64,000 bases of DNA, from NCBI RefSeq assembly GCF_014650055.1, contig NZ_BMUF01000010.1:1-64000 (forward strand), in the 5' to 3' direction. The position numbers and the translations under genes were made by a program. Below, one piece after another: positions 55,167 through 64,000 of this stretch; position 1 is the first letter of the stretch, and every line of letters starts with the position of its first letter. The notes beneath the pieces were generated by a model. That model ran no database searches, was not told the DNA's origin, and was given only the letters and a program-made list of their open reading frames with translations. Origin of the DNA: Streptomyces malachitofuscus (GTDB lineage: Bacteria > Actinomycetota > Actinomycetes > Streptomycetales > Streptomycetaceae).

Positions 55167-56081
55167 ATGTCACCCCGGCTCGACGCATCGCCTACCCCTG
55201 AAGCGACGTCGACACTCCCTCCGGAACATCTGGATCCCATCGAGCAGGACGACCTCGGTGTCGTCCCGGAAGACCTACTCGCCGGACTACCGGAGATCCC
55301 CCCGTACGACGAGGTGGGCCCGGTCGACGCGCGGGCGCTGTCGAAGACTCTCTTCGAGCGCCTGGAGTCGCTGGAGGAAGGCACCCACGAATTCTCTTAC
55401 GTACGCAATACGCTCGTCGAACTGAACCTCGCCCTGGTCAAGTTCGCCGCCTCCCGCTTCCGCTCGCGCAGCGAGCCGATGGAGGACATCATCCAGGTCG
55501 GCACCATCGGCCTGATCAAGGCGATCGACCGCTTCGAACTGTCGCGCGGTGTGGAGTTCCCCACGTTCGCGATGCCGACCATCATCGGCGAGATCAAGCG
55601 TTTCTTCCGCGACACCTCCTGGTCCGTGCGCGTACCGCGCCGGCTGCAGGAGCTCCGGCTCGACCTGGCCAAGGCCGGTGACGAACTGGCCCAGCAGCTC
55701 GACCGCGCGCCGACAGTGGCCGAGCTCGCCGACCGCCTGGGCATCACCAAGGACGAGGTCATCGAGGGCATGGCGGCGTCGAACGCCTACACCGCCTCCT
55801 CGCTGGACGCCCAGCCGGAGGAGGACGACGCGGAGGGCGCGCTGGCGGACCGGATCGGTTACGAGGACCACGGACTCGAAGGCATCGAGTACGTCGAGTC
55901 GTTGAAGCCGCTGATCGCCGAACTGCCGCCGCGGGACCGGAAGATCCTGTCCCTGCGCTTCGTCGCGGGCATGACCCAGTCGGAGATCGGCGAGGAACTC
56001 GGCATTTCCCAGATGCATGTCTCCCGTCTGCTGTCGCGGACGCTGGTGAAGCTGCGCAAGGGGCTCACCGTCGAGGAGTGA
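55167..56081 (+). CDS. sigI: SigB/SigF-family RNA polymerase sigma factor (SigI-like)
   Basis: A 304-residue group 3 sigma factor. Region 2 is DIIQVGTIGLIKAIDRFELSRGVEFPTFAMPTIIGEIKRFFRDTSW near residue 110, region 3 is PRRLQELRLDLAKAGDEL, and region 4 is LPPRDRKILSLRFVAGMTQSEIGEELGISQMHVSRLLSRTL. The N-terminal 60 residues are Pro/Glu-rich. The ATG at 55167 has GGAGG five bases upstream; in-frame ATGs upstream lack one. The partner-switching genes are divergent from it. Confidence 0.88.
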   Translation: MSPRLDASPTPEATSTLPPEHLDPIEQDDLGVVPEDLLAGLPEIPPYDEVGPVDARALSKTLFERLESLEEGTHEFSYVRNTLVELNLALVKFAASRFRSRSEPMEDIIQVGTIGLIKAIDRFELSRGVEFPTFAMPTIIGEIKRFFRDTSWSVRVPRRLQELRLDLAKAGDELAQQLDRAPTVAELADRLGITKDEVIEGMAASNAYTASSLDAQPEEDDAEGALADRIGYEDHGLEGIEYVESLKPLIAELPPRDRKILSLRFVAGMTQSEIGEELGISQMHVSRLLSRTLVKLRKGLTVEE

Positions 56082-56143
56082 CGGGACGGCCGTCGTCGGA
56101 CGACGGGCCGCTTCCGCTCCCGCTCCCGCGGAGCGACGTGACC

Positions 56144-56210
56144 GCGCCCCGCGCCCTGCGGGCGCCGGATGCCCACCCCGGGCACCGGGCGCCCGCCGGG
56201 CGCGGGGCGC
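56144..56210. terminator. Large bidirectional hairpin between sigI and hutI
   Basis: Outer arms GCGCCCCGCGCCC (56144-56156) and GGGCGCGGGGCGC (56198-56210) are perfect. The 41-base interior folds again through GGGCGCC and GGCGCCC. It lies between two convergent genes. Confidence 0.75.
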
Positions 56211-56267
56211 GCCTCGTTGTGGCGGGCCGGCGCCGGGTGACGGACGTGCCCCGGTGACGGACGTGGC

Positions 56268-57452
56268 TCACATCCACCGCAGTTCGAGTCTGCGCCCCTT
56301 CTGCCAGACCTTGCGGACCAGGGGCACGCCGGGGCGGTAGGCCAGCTGCACATGGGACGGGGCGTCGAGCAGCAGCAGGTCCGCGTACGCGCCCGGGGCG
56401 ATACGGCCGACGTCGTCCCGGCGCAGGGCCCTGGCTCCGCCCGCCGTGGCCGACCACACGGCCTCGTCGGGCGTCATCCCCATGTCCCGCACCGCGAGCG
56501 CGATGCAGAAGGGGACGGAGGACGTGAAGGACGAGCCGGGGTTGCAGTCGGTGGACAGCGCGACCGTGGCGCCCGCGTCCAGCAGCCGGCGGGCGTCGGG
56601 CCACTCGGCGCGAGTGGAGAACTCGGCGCCGGGAAGCAGCGTGGCGACCGTGCGGCTGTTCGCGAGGGCGTCCACGTCGGCGTCGGTGAGGTGGGTGCAG
56701 TGGTCGGCGCTGGCCGCGTCGAGCTCCACGGCGAGCTGGACGCCGGGGCCGTACGAGAGCTGGTTGGCGTGGACGCGCGGATGCAGGCCCTTCGCCCTGC
56801 CCGCGGTGAGGATCGCGCGGGCCTGGTCCCCGTCGAAGGCCCCCTTCTCGCAGAAGACGTCGATCCAGCGGGCGTGCGGCGCGCAGGCGTCGAGCATCTC
56901 GCCGGTGACGAGCGCGACATACCCGGCCGGGTCCTCGGCGTACTCGGGAGCGACGATGTGGGCACCGAGGAAGGTGACCTCGTCGGTGTGGCGGGCGGCC
57001 AGGCGCAGGGCGCGGGCCTCGTCCTCGGTGGTCAGGCCGTAGCCGGACTTGGTCTCGAAGGTGGTGGTGCCCTGGCGCAGCGCCTCGGCGAGGAGACGGG
57101 TCAGGTTCGCCTCCAGCTGCGCATCGGTGGCGGCGCGGGTGGCGGCGACGGTCGTGCGGATGCCGCCCGCGCTGTACGGGCGGCCGGACATCCGGGCGTT
57201 GAACTCCTCGGTGCGGTCGCCCGCGAAGACCAGGTGGGAGTGGGAGTCGACGAAGCCGGGGAGGACCGCCCGGCCCTCGGCGTCGAACCGGTTGTCAGTG
57301 GCGGGTGCTTTGCTTGATTCACCGGTCCACACGATGCGGTCGCCCTCGATGACGACGGCCGCGTCCCGGACCAGACCGAGGGGAGAAGCGTCACCGAGGG
57401 AGGGGTCGTTGGTGACCAGCGTGGCGATGTTGCTGATGACGGTGCTGCTCAT
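56268..57452 (-). CDS. hutI: Imidazolonepropionase
   Basis: A 394-residue amidohydrolase opening imidazolonepropionate to N-formimino-L-glutamate, step 3 of histidine breakdown. Metal motif [20 protein letters not shown] near residue 72, ETKSGYGL near residue 135, [12 protein letters not shown] near residue 240 and STDCNPGSS near residue 290 are family-typical. The ATG at 57452 has GAGGA upstream. It is the last gene of the hut operon, 20 bases after hutF. Confidence 0.95.
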   Translation of the reverse strand: MSSTVISNIATLVTNDPSLGDASPLGLVRDAAVVIEGDRIVWTGESSKAPATDNRFDAEGRAVLPGFVDSHSHLVFAGDRTEEFNARMSGRPYSAGGIRTTVAATRAATDAQLEANLTRLLAEALRQGTTTFETKSGYGLTTEDEARALRLAARHTDEVTFLGAHIVAPEYAEDPAGYVALVTGEMLDACAPHARWIDVFCEKGAFDGDQARAILTAGRAKGLHPRVHANQLSYGPGVQLAVELDAASADHCTHLTDADVDALANSRTVATLLPGAEFSTRAEWPDARRLLDAGATVALSTDCNPGSSFTSSVPFCIALAVRDMGMTPDEAVWSATAGGARALRRDDVGRIAPGAYADLLLLDAPSHVQLAYRPGVPLVRKVWQKGRRLELRWM

Positions 57453-57472
57453 GGTGTCCTCATGGGGGGTCG

Positions 57473-58855
57473 TCAGGCGCGCAGGGCTTCGACTGCCTGT
57501 GCGAGGGCTCCGGGCACATCGGGGACGAGCGTGTGCTCCCCGTCGCGCACGACGGGCCGGCCCGACACGATCGTGTGGCGGACGTCCGCTGCCGTCGCGG
57601 CGAATACGGCCGTCTCGGCGCCGAGCCTGGGCAGTGGCCCCGCGGTTCTGACCGAGTCGAGGGCGATCGTGACGAGGTCGGCGCGCGCCCCGGCCTCGAT
57701 GGTGCCGATGCCGTCCCAGCCGAGGGCGGCGTGTCCGTCGGCGGAGGCGGCCCGCAGCAGGGCGGCGGCCGTCCAGTGGCCCCGGGTGCGGGTGCGCAGT
57801 CGCTCGTTCAGCTCCATCGCGCGTGCCTCTTCGAACAGGTCGATCACGGCGTGGCTGTCCGAGCCGAGGCTGAGCGGGGAGCCCTCGTTCTGCAGGGCGG
57901 CGGCGGGGCCGATGCCGTCGGCGAGGTCCCGTTCGGTCGTTGGGCACATACAGGTGCCGGTGCCGCTGCCGCCGATGAGGGAGACGTCCTCGGCGGTGAG
58001 ATGGGTGTTGTGGACACCGGTGGTGCGCGGCCCGAGGACGCCGTGCAGGGCCAGAAGCTGGGTCGGGGTGCATCCGTGCACTTCGCGGCAGGCGTCGTTC
58101 TCCGCGGTCTGCTCGGACAGATGCACATGGAGCGGGGCCCGCCGCTCCTCGGCCCAGCGTGCCACGGTCGCCAACTGCTCCGCCGGTACGGCCCTGACGG
58201 AGTGGATCGCCGCCCCGATCCGTGCGTGATCCCGTTCCTTGAGAACTGAACAGCGTTCGGCCCAGGCGTCCGCGTCGCCGTCGGAGAAGCGGAGCTGCTG
58301 GGCGGTGGGCGGCCGGCCGAAACCGGAGGAGAGATAGGCGGTGTCGAGGAGGGTGATGCGGATGCCGGCTTCGGCGGCGGCCGCGACGAGCGCCTCTCCC
58401 ATGGCGTTGGGGTCGGCATAGGGCGTGCCGCCGGGGGCGTGGTGGACGTAGTGGAACTCGCCGACGGTCGTGACGCCGGCCAGCGCCATCTCGGCGTACA
58501 CGGCCCGGGCGAGGGCGTGGTAGGTGTCCGGCGTGAGCCGCTCGGCCGTGGCGTACATGATCTCGCGCCAGGTCCAGAAGGTGCCGGAGCCCACCTGGAC
58601 GGTGGAGCGCAGGGCGCGGTGGAAGGCGTGGCTGTGGGCGTTGGCCAGGCCCGGCAGGGTCAGTCCGCGCAGGATCTCGGCCCCGGGCGGCGGGGCGGGC
58701 GTGTCCGGGCGGACGGCGGTGATGCGGCCGTCCTGGACGGTGAGGGTCACGCCCGGCTCGATGGGGGTCCCCCCTGCTCGAGCGGAGCCGAGAGCTTGGG
58801 GGAGGGTGCCGAGCCAGGCGTGCTCCAGCCAGTACGTCCGCGGGGTGGCAGTCAC
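57473..58855 (-). CDS. hutF: Formimidoylglutamate deiminase
   Basis: A 460-residue amidohydrolase converting N-formimino-L-glutamate to N-formyl-L-glutamate and ammonia. Metal ligand motif [18 protein letters not shown] near residue 67, [12 protein letters not shown] near residue 239, and [20 protein letters not shown] near residue 325. Residues about 18-32 (ending GGTPI) are encoded by a short palindromic repeat inserted in frame (58760-58805) and look extra to the family. The start is GTG at 58855, overlapping the upstream stop by four bases. Confidence 0.93.
   Translation of the reverse strand: MTATPRTYWLEHAWLGTLPQALGSARAGGTPIEPGVTLTVQDGRITAVRPDTPAPPPGAEILRGLTLPGLANAHSHAFHRALRSTVQVGSGTFWTWREIMYATAERLTPDTYHALARAVYAEMALAGVTTVGEFHYVHHAPGGTPYADPNAMGEALVAAAAEAGIRITLLDTAYLSSGFGRPPTAQQLRFSDGDADAWAERCSVLKERDHARIGAAIHSVRAVPAEQLATVARWAEERRAPLHVHLSEQTAENDACREVHGCTPTQLLALHGVLGPRTTGVHNTHLTAEDVSLIGGSGTGTCMCPTTERDLADGIGPAAALQNEGSPLSLGSDSHAVIDLFEEARAMELNERLRTRTRGHWTAAALLRAASADGHAALGWDGIGTIEAGARADLVTIALDSVRTAGPLPRLGAETAVFAATAADVRHTIVSGRPVVRDGEHTLVPDVPGALAQAVEALRA
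58760..58805 (-). repeat. Short palindromic element inside hutF
   Basis: ATGGGGGTCCCCCCTGCTCG, followed by a GGAGCCGAGAGCTTGGGGGA arm, matches the short palindromic elements at 14014-14054 and 14101-14142 and near 8893-8927. Here it is inside a coding sequence, translated as about 15 residues including [10 protein letters not shown]. Confidence 0.8.
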
Positions 58856-60165
58856 GTGCAGGCCAGTCCTTCCAGTACGTCGGCGAGTGCGAGCACCCCG
58901 GCCACGCAGTCGTCCTCGGTGGCGAACTCGGCCGGTGAGTGCGAGACGCCGGTGGGGTTGCGTACGAACAGCATGGCGGTCGGGACGCGTCCGGAGAGGA
59001 TCCCTGCGTCGTGTCCGGCGCCGGTGCCGAGGACGGGCACCTTGAGGTCCGTGTCGCTGCCCAGGATGCGGGCGAGTTCGTCGCGCAGGGCGTGGTCGAA
59101 CTCGACGACGGGGGTGAAGGACTCCCGTTCGACGTTCAGGTCGACACCGTGGGCGGCGGCGTACTCACGGGCGGCCCTCTCCACCCCGCCGACCACGGCG
59201 TCCAGGCGCTCCTGGTCGGTGGCGCGCGAGTCGAGCCAGCCGCGCACCAGGGAGGGGATGGCGTTCACGCCGTTCGGCTCGACGGCGATCTTGCCGAAGG
59301 TGGCGACCGCACCGGCGAGTTCGGCCTCGCGGCGGGCGGCGAGGACGGTCTCGGCGTATGCCGGCATCGGGTCGCGGCGGTCGGCGAGCCGGGTGGTGCC
59401 GGCGTGGTTGGCCTCTCCCCGGAAGTCGAACCGCCAACGTCCGTGCGGCCAGATGGCGGACGCGATGCCAACACGGTCGCCGGACAGGTCCAGGGCGCGG
59501 CCCTGCTCCACATGGAGTTCGACGAAGGCGCCGATGCGGTCGAGCCGTCCGGGGTCGGCGCCGAGGCTGCCGGGGTCGTAGCCGGCGGCCTCCATGGCCT
59601 GCGGGAGTGTGATGCCGTCCGCGTCGGTGAGCCGGTGGGCCTGCTCGACCGTGAGCGCGCCCGCGGTGAGCCGGGAGCCGACACAGGCGAGCCCGAACCT
59701 CGCGCCCTCCTCGTCGCCGAAGTTGACGATGCCGAGGGGCTTGGCGAACCGCACGTCCCTGCGGAGCAGTTCGTCGAGGGCGGCGAAGGCGGAGACGACC
59801 CCGAGGGGCCCGTCGAAGGCCCCGCCGTCGGGCACGGAGTCCAGATGGGAACCGGTGACCACGGCGTCCCCCCGGGCGGGGTCCCCGAGCCAGGCCCACT
59901 GATTGCCGTTCCGGTCGACCTCGTAGGCCAGCCCGCGGCCGCGCGCCTGCGCCTCGAACCACGCCCGGCACTCGGCGTCGGCGTCAGTCCAGGCGAACCG
60001 CCGATACCCACCGGAAGCGCGATGCCGCCCAATGGGCCGCAGTTGCCCCCACATCTCCAGAAAGGAGCTACCACCAGGCTGTGGGCAGTCGTTCCGCAGG
60101 GCGATGGGGGTACCTCCCATGCCCTTCGGGCCATGGGGGAGGGTGGGCACAGCGCCGTCGCTCAC
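58852..60165 (-). CDS. M20-family amidohydrolase (allantoate amidohydrolase / N-carbamoyl-amino-acid hydrolase type)
   Basis: A 437-residue zinc peptidase-like enzyme. Motifs [20 protein letters not shown] near residue 105, [18 protein letters not shown] near residue 150, [14 protein letters not shown] near residue 217 and [15 protein letters not shown] near residue 380 hold the metal ligands of the hydantoinase/carbamoylase branch. It is translated between hutU and hutF with four-base overlaps on both sides. That places it in histidine breakdown, where it could hydrolyse N-formyl-L-glutamate, since no hutG is in the window. This is inference; allantoate or N-carbamoyl substrates remain possible. 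Residues about 7-21 come from a palindromic repeat. Confidence 0.85.
   Translation of the reverse strand: MSDGAVPTLPHGPKGMGGTPIALRNDCPQPGGSSFLEMWGQLRPIGRHRASGGYRRFAWTDADAECRAWFEAQARGRGLAYEVDRNGNQWAWLGDPARGDAVVTGSHLDSVPDGGAFDGPLGVVSAFAALDELLRRDVRFAKPLGIVNFGDEEGARFGLACVGSRLTAGALTVEQAHRLTDADGITLPQAMEAAGYDPGSLGADPGRLDRIGAFVELHVEQGRALDLSGDRVGIASAIWPHGRWRFDFRGEANHAGTTRLADRRDPMPAYAETVLAARREAELAGAVATFGKIAVEPNGVNAIPSLVRGWLDSRATDQERLDAVVGGVERAAREYAAAHGVDLNVERESFTPVVEFDHALRDELARILGSDTDLKVPVLGTGAGHDAGILSGRVPTAMLFVRNPTGVSHSPAEFATEDDCVAGVLALADVLEGLACT
60103..60146 (-). repeat. Short palindromic element inside the M20 gene
   Basis: ATGGGGGTACCTCCCATGCC followed by CTTCGGGCCATGGGGGAGGG is an inverted repeat related to the ATGGGGGT...GGGGGAG elements of the intergenic copies. 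It lies at the N-terminus of the M20 enzyme, in the same frame phase as the hutF insert, and again yields GGTPI. Confidence 0.75.
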
Positions 60166-61832
60166 GCCGAGTCACCCTCACGCATCGGCACCCGCACACC
60201 CCGCTCGCCGGCCACCGACTCCGCGATGTCGTACCCGGCGTCCACATGCCGGATCACCCCCATGCCGGGGTCGTTCGTCAGCACGCGCCGGATCTTCTCG
60301 CCCGCCAGCGCCGTCCCGTCGGCCACCGTCACCTGACCGGCGTGGATCGACCGCCCCATGCCGACACCGCCACCGTGGTGGACGGACACCCACGACGCGC
60401 CCGACGCCACGTTCACCATGGCGTTCAGCAGCGGCCAGTCGGCGATCGCGTCGGAGCCGTCCAGCATCGCCTCGGTCTCCCGGTAGGGAGAGGCGACCGA
60501 ACCGCAGTCGAGGTGGTCCCGCCCGATGACGACCGGCGCGGCCAGCTCCCCGCTCGCGACCATGTCGTTGAACCGCTCGCCTGCCTTGTCGCGCTCCCCG
60601 TACCCGAGCCAGCAGATCCGCGCGGGCAGGCCCTGGAAGTGGACCCGCTCCCCCGCCATCCTGATCCAGCGGGCCAGGGACTCGTTCTCCGGGAAGAGTT
60701 CCAGGATCGCCTTGTCGGTCTTGGCGATGTCCGCGGGGTCACCCGACAGCGCGGCCCAGCGGAAGGGGCCCTTCCCCTCGCAGAACAGCGGCCGGATGTA
60801 CGCCGGCACGAACCCGGGGAAGGCGAACGCCCGCTCGTACCCGGCCAGCTGTGCCTCGCCGCGGATGGAGTTGCCGTAGTCGAACACCTCGGCACCGGCG
60901 TCCTGGAAGCCGACCATCGCCTCGACGTGCCGGGCCATGGACTCGCGGGCGCGGGTGGTGAAGCCGGCCGGGTCCTTCGCGGCGGCGTCGGCCATGTCCT
61001 CGAAGGCGATGCCGACCGGCAGATACGCCAGGGGGTCGTGCGCGGAGGTCTGGTCGGTGACGATGTCGATGGGCGCGCCCATGGCGAGCAGCTGCGGGAC
61101 CAGCTCCGCCGCGTTGCCGAGGACGCCGATGGAGAGGGGCGTGCGCCGGTCCCGGGCCTCGACGGCGAGCTGGAGGGCGTGGTCGAGGGAGTCGGCCCTG
61201 ACGTCGAGATAGCGGTGTTCGATGCGCCGGTCGATGGCGCGGGGGTCGCAGTCGACGCAGATCGCGACGCCGTCGTTCATCGTCACGGCGAGCGGCTGGG
61301 CGCCTCCCATGCCGCCGAGGCCGGCGGTGAGGGTGATGGTCCCGGCGAGGGTGCCGTCGAACTTCTTCGCGGCGACGGCGGCGAAGGTTTCGTAGGTGCC
61401 CTGGAGGATGCCCTGGGTGCCGATGTAGATCCAGGAGCCGGCGGTCATCTGCCCGTACATGGTCAGACCGAGGGCCTCAAGGCGGCGGAACTCCTCCCAG
61501 TTGGCCCAGTCGCCGACCAGGTTGGAGTTGGCGAGGAGGACGCGCGGGGCCCACTCGTGGGTCTGCATGACGCCGACCGGGCGGCCGGACTGGACGAGCA
61601 TCGTCTCGTCCTGCTTGAGGGTCTTCAGCGTGCGGACCATCGCGTCGAAGGAGCGCCAGTCGCGGGCGGCCTTCCCCGTGCCGCCGTAGACGACGAGCTT
61701 GTCGGGGTGCTCGGCGACCTCGGGGTCGAGGTTGTTCTGCAGCATCCGCAGGGCGGCCTCCTGCTGCCAGCCCAGGGCGCTCGGTTCGGTGCCGCGCGGC
61801 GCTCGGACGGGGCGGGGTCCGGGTCCGGCCAT
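60162..61832 (-). CDS. hutU: Urocanate hydratase (urocanase)
   Basis: A 556-residue NAD-dependent urocanase, step 2 of histidine breakdown. Motifs: [15 protein letters not shown] near residue 45, [21 protein letters not shown] near residue 170, [19 protein letters not shown] near residue 255, the catalytic-region [17 protein letters not shown] near residue 355 and [21 protein letters not shown] near residue 485. The ATG at 61832 has GAGGAGG upstream. First gene of the operon hutU-M20-hutF-hutI. hutH is not present. Confidence 0.97.
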   Translation of the reverse strand: MAGPGPRPVRAPRGTEPSALGWQQEAALRMLQNNLDPEVAEHPDKLVVYGGTGKAARDWRSFDAMVRTLKTLKQDETMLVQSGRPVGVMQTHEWAPRVLLANSNLVGDWANWEEFRRLEALGLTMYGQMTAGSWIYIGTQGILQGTYETFAAVAAKKFDGTLAGTITLTAGLGGMGGAQPLAVTMNDGVAICVDCDPRAIDRRIEHRYLDVRADSLDHALQLAVEARDRRTPLSIGVLGNAAELVPQLLAMGAPIDIVTDQTSAHDPLAYLPVGIAFEDMADAAAKDPAGFTTRARESMARHVEAMVGFQDAGAEVFDYGNSIRGEAQLAGYERAFAFPGFVPAYIRPLFCEGKGPFRWAALSGDPADIAKTDKAILELFPENESLARWIRMAGERVHFQGLPARICWLGYGERDKAGERFNDMVASGELAAPVVIGRDHLDCGSVASPYRETEAMLDGSDAIADWPLLNAMVNVASGASWVSVHHGGGVGMGRSIHAGQVTVADGTALAGEKIRRVLTNDPGMGVIRHVDAGYDIAESVAGERGVRVPMREGDSA

Positions 61833-62005
61833 GGTGTGCCTCCTCATGCTGCGGATCACTGCGGATGATTACTGCAGATATTCATATCCTCGACTTCTGA
61901 ATAGAGCTAGTCAAGACAGGGGGTGTGTCGGCACCACCGGGAGAGGGATGTTTGGCTGGATGCATGCGTGCGAACACGGAGAACGCCGAAGGGACGGGGG
62001 ACACG
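61833..62005. promoter_or_regulatory. Divergent control region of the hut operon and the decarboxylase-like gene
   Basis: An AT-rich stretch, unusual here, contains the palindrome GATATTCATATC (61877-61888, 5-bp arms) and, on the minus strand, TTGACT near 61910. A -10 box at normal spacing is not clear. A hut regulator could bind the palindrome; none is encoded in the window. Confidence 0.35.
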
Positions 62006-63385
62006 GTGACTCACGGCAACGGCCTGACGGACGAGGTGGACCCGCGGGGCACCGGACGGGCAGCACGGCGGGACCAGGCGGTGCGGGCCGCCGTGGAGCA
62101 GGGACTGCTCGACGGCGACACTCCGCTGGTGGCGCTGCTGGACGTCGCCGGCATCCGGGAGTCGGCGGCCGGGCTGCGGGCGGCGTTCGACGCGGTGACG
62201 GCGCCCGGCACGCCCGTGCTGCACGCCTTCGCGGTGAAGGCGAGCCCGCTGGTGCCGGTGCTGCGGTTGCTGCGTGAGGAGGGCATCGGCGCGGAGGTGG
62301 CGAGCCCGGGTGAGCTGGCGCTGGCCCGGGCCGCCGGGGTGGAGCCGGAGCGGACGGTCCTCGACTCGCCCGCCAAGACCCTCGCCGAGCTGCGGGAGGC
62401 GCTGGCGCTGGGCATCGCCGTGAATGCGGACAATCCCCAGGAGCTGGAGCGCATCGACGCCCTCATGACCGGGTCCGCCTCCCGCTCCCCCATCGGCATC
62501 CGGGTGAACCCGCAGGTCGGCGGCGGTTCCATCGAGGCGTTGTCCACGGCGACGGCGACGTCGAAGTTCGGGGTGGCGCTGCGCGACGAGGGGGCGCGGG
62601 AGTGGGTGGTGCGGGCGTATCTGGACCGGCCGTGGCTGACCCGGCTGCACGCGCACTCCGGTTCCCAGGGCATCGCGCTGTCGATGATGGCGCGGGGGAT
62701 AGCGGAGACGTACGAGCTGGCGGAGGAGATCAACCGGCGTGCCGGACGGCATCAGATCGACACCGTCGACATCGGCGGCGGACTGCCGGTGAACTTCGCG
62801 TCCGAGGAGACGAGCCCGACGTACGGGGAGTACGCGCGGCTGCTGCGCGAGACGGTCCCGGGGCTGTTCGACGGGCGGTACGGCCTGGTGACCGAGTTCG
62901 GACGGTCACTGCTGGCCAAGCACGGCACGGTGGTGGCCCGCGTGGAGTACGCCAAGAGCGCGGGCGGGCGCCCGGTCGCGGTGACGCACGCGGGCGTGCA
63001 GGTGGCGACGCGCACGGTGTACGCGCCGCAGTCGTGGCCACTGAGGATCGCCGCCTACGACGCGAAAGGGCGGCCCAAGGAGGGGCCGGCGGTCGTGCAG
63101 GACGTGGCGGGACCGGCCTGCTTCGCGGGTGACCTGCTCGCGCAGGGGCAGGAGTTGCCGCTGCTGGAGCAGGGCGACTACGCGGCGGCGCTGGACACGG
63201 GCGCGTACTACTTCGCCCACCACTACGCGTACAACTCGCTCCCCCGCCCCGCCGTCCACGGCTTCACCCCGGACGGAAAGGGAGGGGTCGTCTTCGCCAC
63301 GGTCCGCCGAGCCCAGACCATCGAGGAAATCGTCAGTGAGTCCGGAGCCGCCCACACCGACGCCCTGACCACACCGACCCCCTGA
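62006..63385 (+). CDS. Diaminopimelate decarboxylase-like PLP enzyme (fold III)
   Basis: A 459-residue alanine-racemase-fold decarboxylase. The PLP Lys is in LHAFAVKASPLVPVL near residue 63. HAHSGSQGIALSMM near residue 215 and DIGGGLPVNF near residue 250 bind PLP phosphate. AGPACFAGDLLAQGQELPL near residue 370 carries the catalytic Cys, and GAYYFAHHYAYNSLPRPAV follows. These fit diaminopimelate/ornithine decarboxylases. Being divergent from hut, it may decarboxylate a different amino acid than meso-DAP in a lysine pathway. Start: GTG at 62006, or an ATG at 61964. Confidence 0.85.
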   Translation: MTHGNGLTDEVDPRGTGRAARRDQAVRAAVEQGLLDGDTPLVALLDVAGIRESAAGLRAAFDAVTAPGTPVLHAFAVKASPLVPVLRLLREEGIGAEVASPGELALARAAGVEPERTVLDSPAKTLAELREALALGIAVNADNPQELERIDALMTGSASRSPIGIRVNPQVGGGSIEALSTATATSKFGVALRDEGAREWVVRAYLDRPWLTRLHAHSGSQGIALSMMARGIAETYELAEEINRRAGRHQIDTVDIGGGLPVNFASEETSPTYGEYARLLRETVPGLFDGRYGLVTEFGRSLLAKHGTVVARVEYAKSAGGRPVAVTHAGVQVATRTVYAPQSWPLRIAAYDAKGRPKEGPAVVQDVAGPACFAGDLLAQGQELPLLEQGDYAAALDTGAYYFAHHYAYNSLPRPAVHGFTPDGKGGVVFATVRRAQTIEEIVSESGAAHTDALTTPTP

Positions 63386-63399
63386 GCAACACCCCACCC

Positions 63400-63419
63400 A
63401 GGGGCGCGGGGAACTGCGC
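63400..63419 (+). repeat. Single copy of the GGGGCGCGGGGAACTGCGC repeat word
   Basis: This 20-base word follows the decarboxylase-like gene and matches the units at 42876 and 42951. It is a dispersed Streptomyces intergenic repeat, found here after a stop codon. Confidence 0.7.
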
Positions 63420-63455
63420 AGACAACACGACACCCGCGCCCACAGGGCAACCGCA

Positions 63456-64000
63456 CTACACCAGCGCCGCACTCCTGCGACGAGAACCGCCGCCCGGCGC
63501 GGCATCCCCCGCCGCGATCCCCGTGGTCCGGTACGCCTTGACCGCCGGGCCGGCAGGCCGCCCCGCACCCGCGCGGAGCCAGTCGACGCGCACCCACAGC
63601 AGGGCCTCGTCCGCCTGCTCCAGCCGGCCGATCCAGGCCGCCTTCAGCCACAGCCCGGCCCCGCACCCGGCGAGCAGCAGACCACCGGCGGCGGGTGCGG
63701 CGAACCCCGCGCCCAGGGCGCCGAGGAAGGCGAGCAGCAGCCACCAGCGGTGCGCCCGGCGCCAGTTGCGCACGGACACCGCGCGGTCCTGAAGCACGTC
63801 GTGCCGGCCCGCCCGCGCCGCCGAACGGGCCAGCGCGCGGTACCGTCCGCGCCGCCCGTACGCCACGCCGAACGTCGCCACGAGGAACAGCGCGGCGCCC
63901 GTCAGGACACCGATCCGGCGTCCGGTCAGTCCGGGCACCAGCACCCCGATGCCCGCGGCGAAGATCCCCAGCCACCACAGTGGCGCCGCCCCGGCCCGCA
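63456..64000 (-). CDS. Membrane protein, 5' end beyond the window
   Basis: The frame stays open from the right edge to the stop at 63456, giving at least 181 residues; the true start lies outside. At least four hydrophobic segments are seen, including LWWLGIFAAGIGVLVPGL at the edge, IGVLTGAALFLVATFGVAYG, and a pair around WWLLLAFLGALGAGFAAPAAGGLLLAG. The C-terminal part, with LEQADEALLWVRVDWLRAG, is cytoplasmic and ends in a basic, low-complexity tail. I do not recognise a named family. Confidence 0.7.
   Translation of the reverse strand, partial: RAGAAPLWWLGIFAAGIGVLVPGLTGRRIGVLTGAALFLVATFGVAYGRRGRYRALARSAARAGRHDVLQDRAVSVRNWRRAHRWWLLLAFLGALGAGFAAPAAGGLLLAGCGAGLWLKAAWIGRLEQADEALLWVRVDWLRAGAGRPAGPAVKAYRTTGIAAGDAAPGGGSRRRSAALV

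Overview
The window is a 64 kb piece of a Streptomyces chromosome. Very high GC, GTG/TTG starts, third-position G/C bias, a WhiB protein, coenzyme F420 genes and a SigB-like partner-switching locus all say so. From memory, the gene order matches the conserved core region around ahcY-manA-manB-whiB-fbiAB-LCP-purEK-sigI-hut of S. coelicolor (about SCO3020 to SCO3075). I could not check this by alignment. I see no insertion sequence, prophage, CRISPR array, rRNA or tRNA.

Layout. 0-5 kb: SpoIIM-like and RDD membrane proteins, an unknown protein and ahcY. 5-10.6 kb: a minus-strand run of CDF transporter, manA, an SIS-domain protein, a Trm112-like protein and manB, which makes mannose-1-phosphate. 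10.7-19.8 kb: lactate permease, DUF3499 and zincin-like proteins, a secreted DUF5719 protein overlapping a giant membrane glycosyltransferase, then whiB. 20.2-24.4 kb: a candidate Cys-codon leader ORF, a cysteine dioxygenase, fbiA-fbiB and an AlkA-type glycosylase. 24.7-42.6 kb: an envelope-assembly region with a nucleotidyltransferase, a PGRP amidase, five LytR-CpsA-Psr (LCP) paralogs, a GT2 glycosyltransferase, a thioesterase, a Cys/Met-rich copper-binding-type protein, a cardiolipin-synthase-like enzyme, an acyl-CoA dehydrogenase and UDP-glucose dehydrogenase. 43-56 kb: a CGNR regulator divergent from two VOC genes, two renal-dipeptidase paralogs (one apparently catalytically dead), purE-purK, a GtrA protein, a two-component system, a POT peptide transporter and the sigI/arsI/prsI-type stress sigma locus. 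56-64 kb: a four-gene histidine-utilisation operon with overlapping genes (hutU, an M20 amidohydrolase, hutF, hutI), a divergent DAP-decarboxylase-like gene and a membrane protein cut by the window edge.

How the genes fit together. Mannose-phosphate and nucleotide-sugar enzymes, membrane glycosyltransferases, five LCP ligases and a cell-wall amidase suggest that much of the window serves assembly of surface glycopolymers. whiB, sigI and the two-component system add developmental and stress control.

The most interesting signals are: a 30-codon ORF with four TGT cysteine codons near its end, upstream of the cysteine dioxygenase gene in a C-rich leader with hairpins; a dipeptidase paralog that has lost four of five metal ligands and carries a 78-bp tandem duplication; a short palindromic repeat family that is intergenic elsewhere but is translated in frame near the N-termini of two adjacent hut genes; and a longer intergenic repeat present three times.
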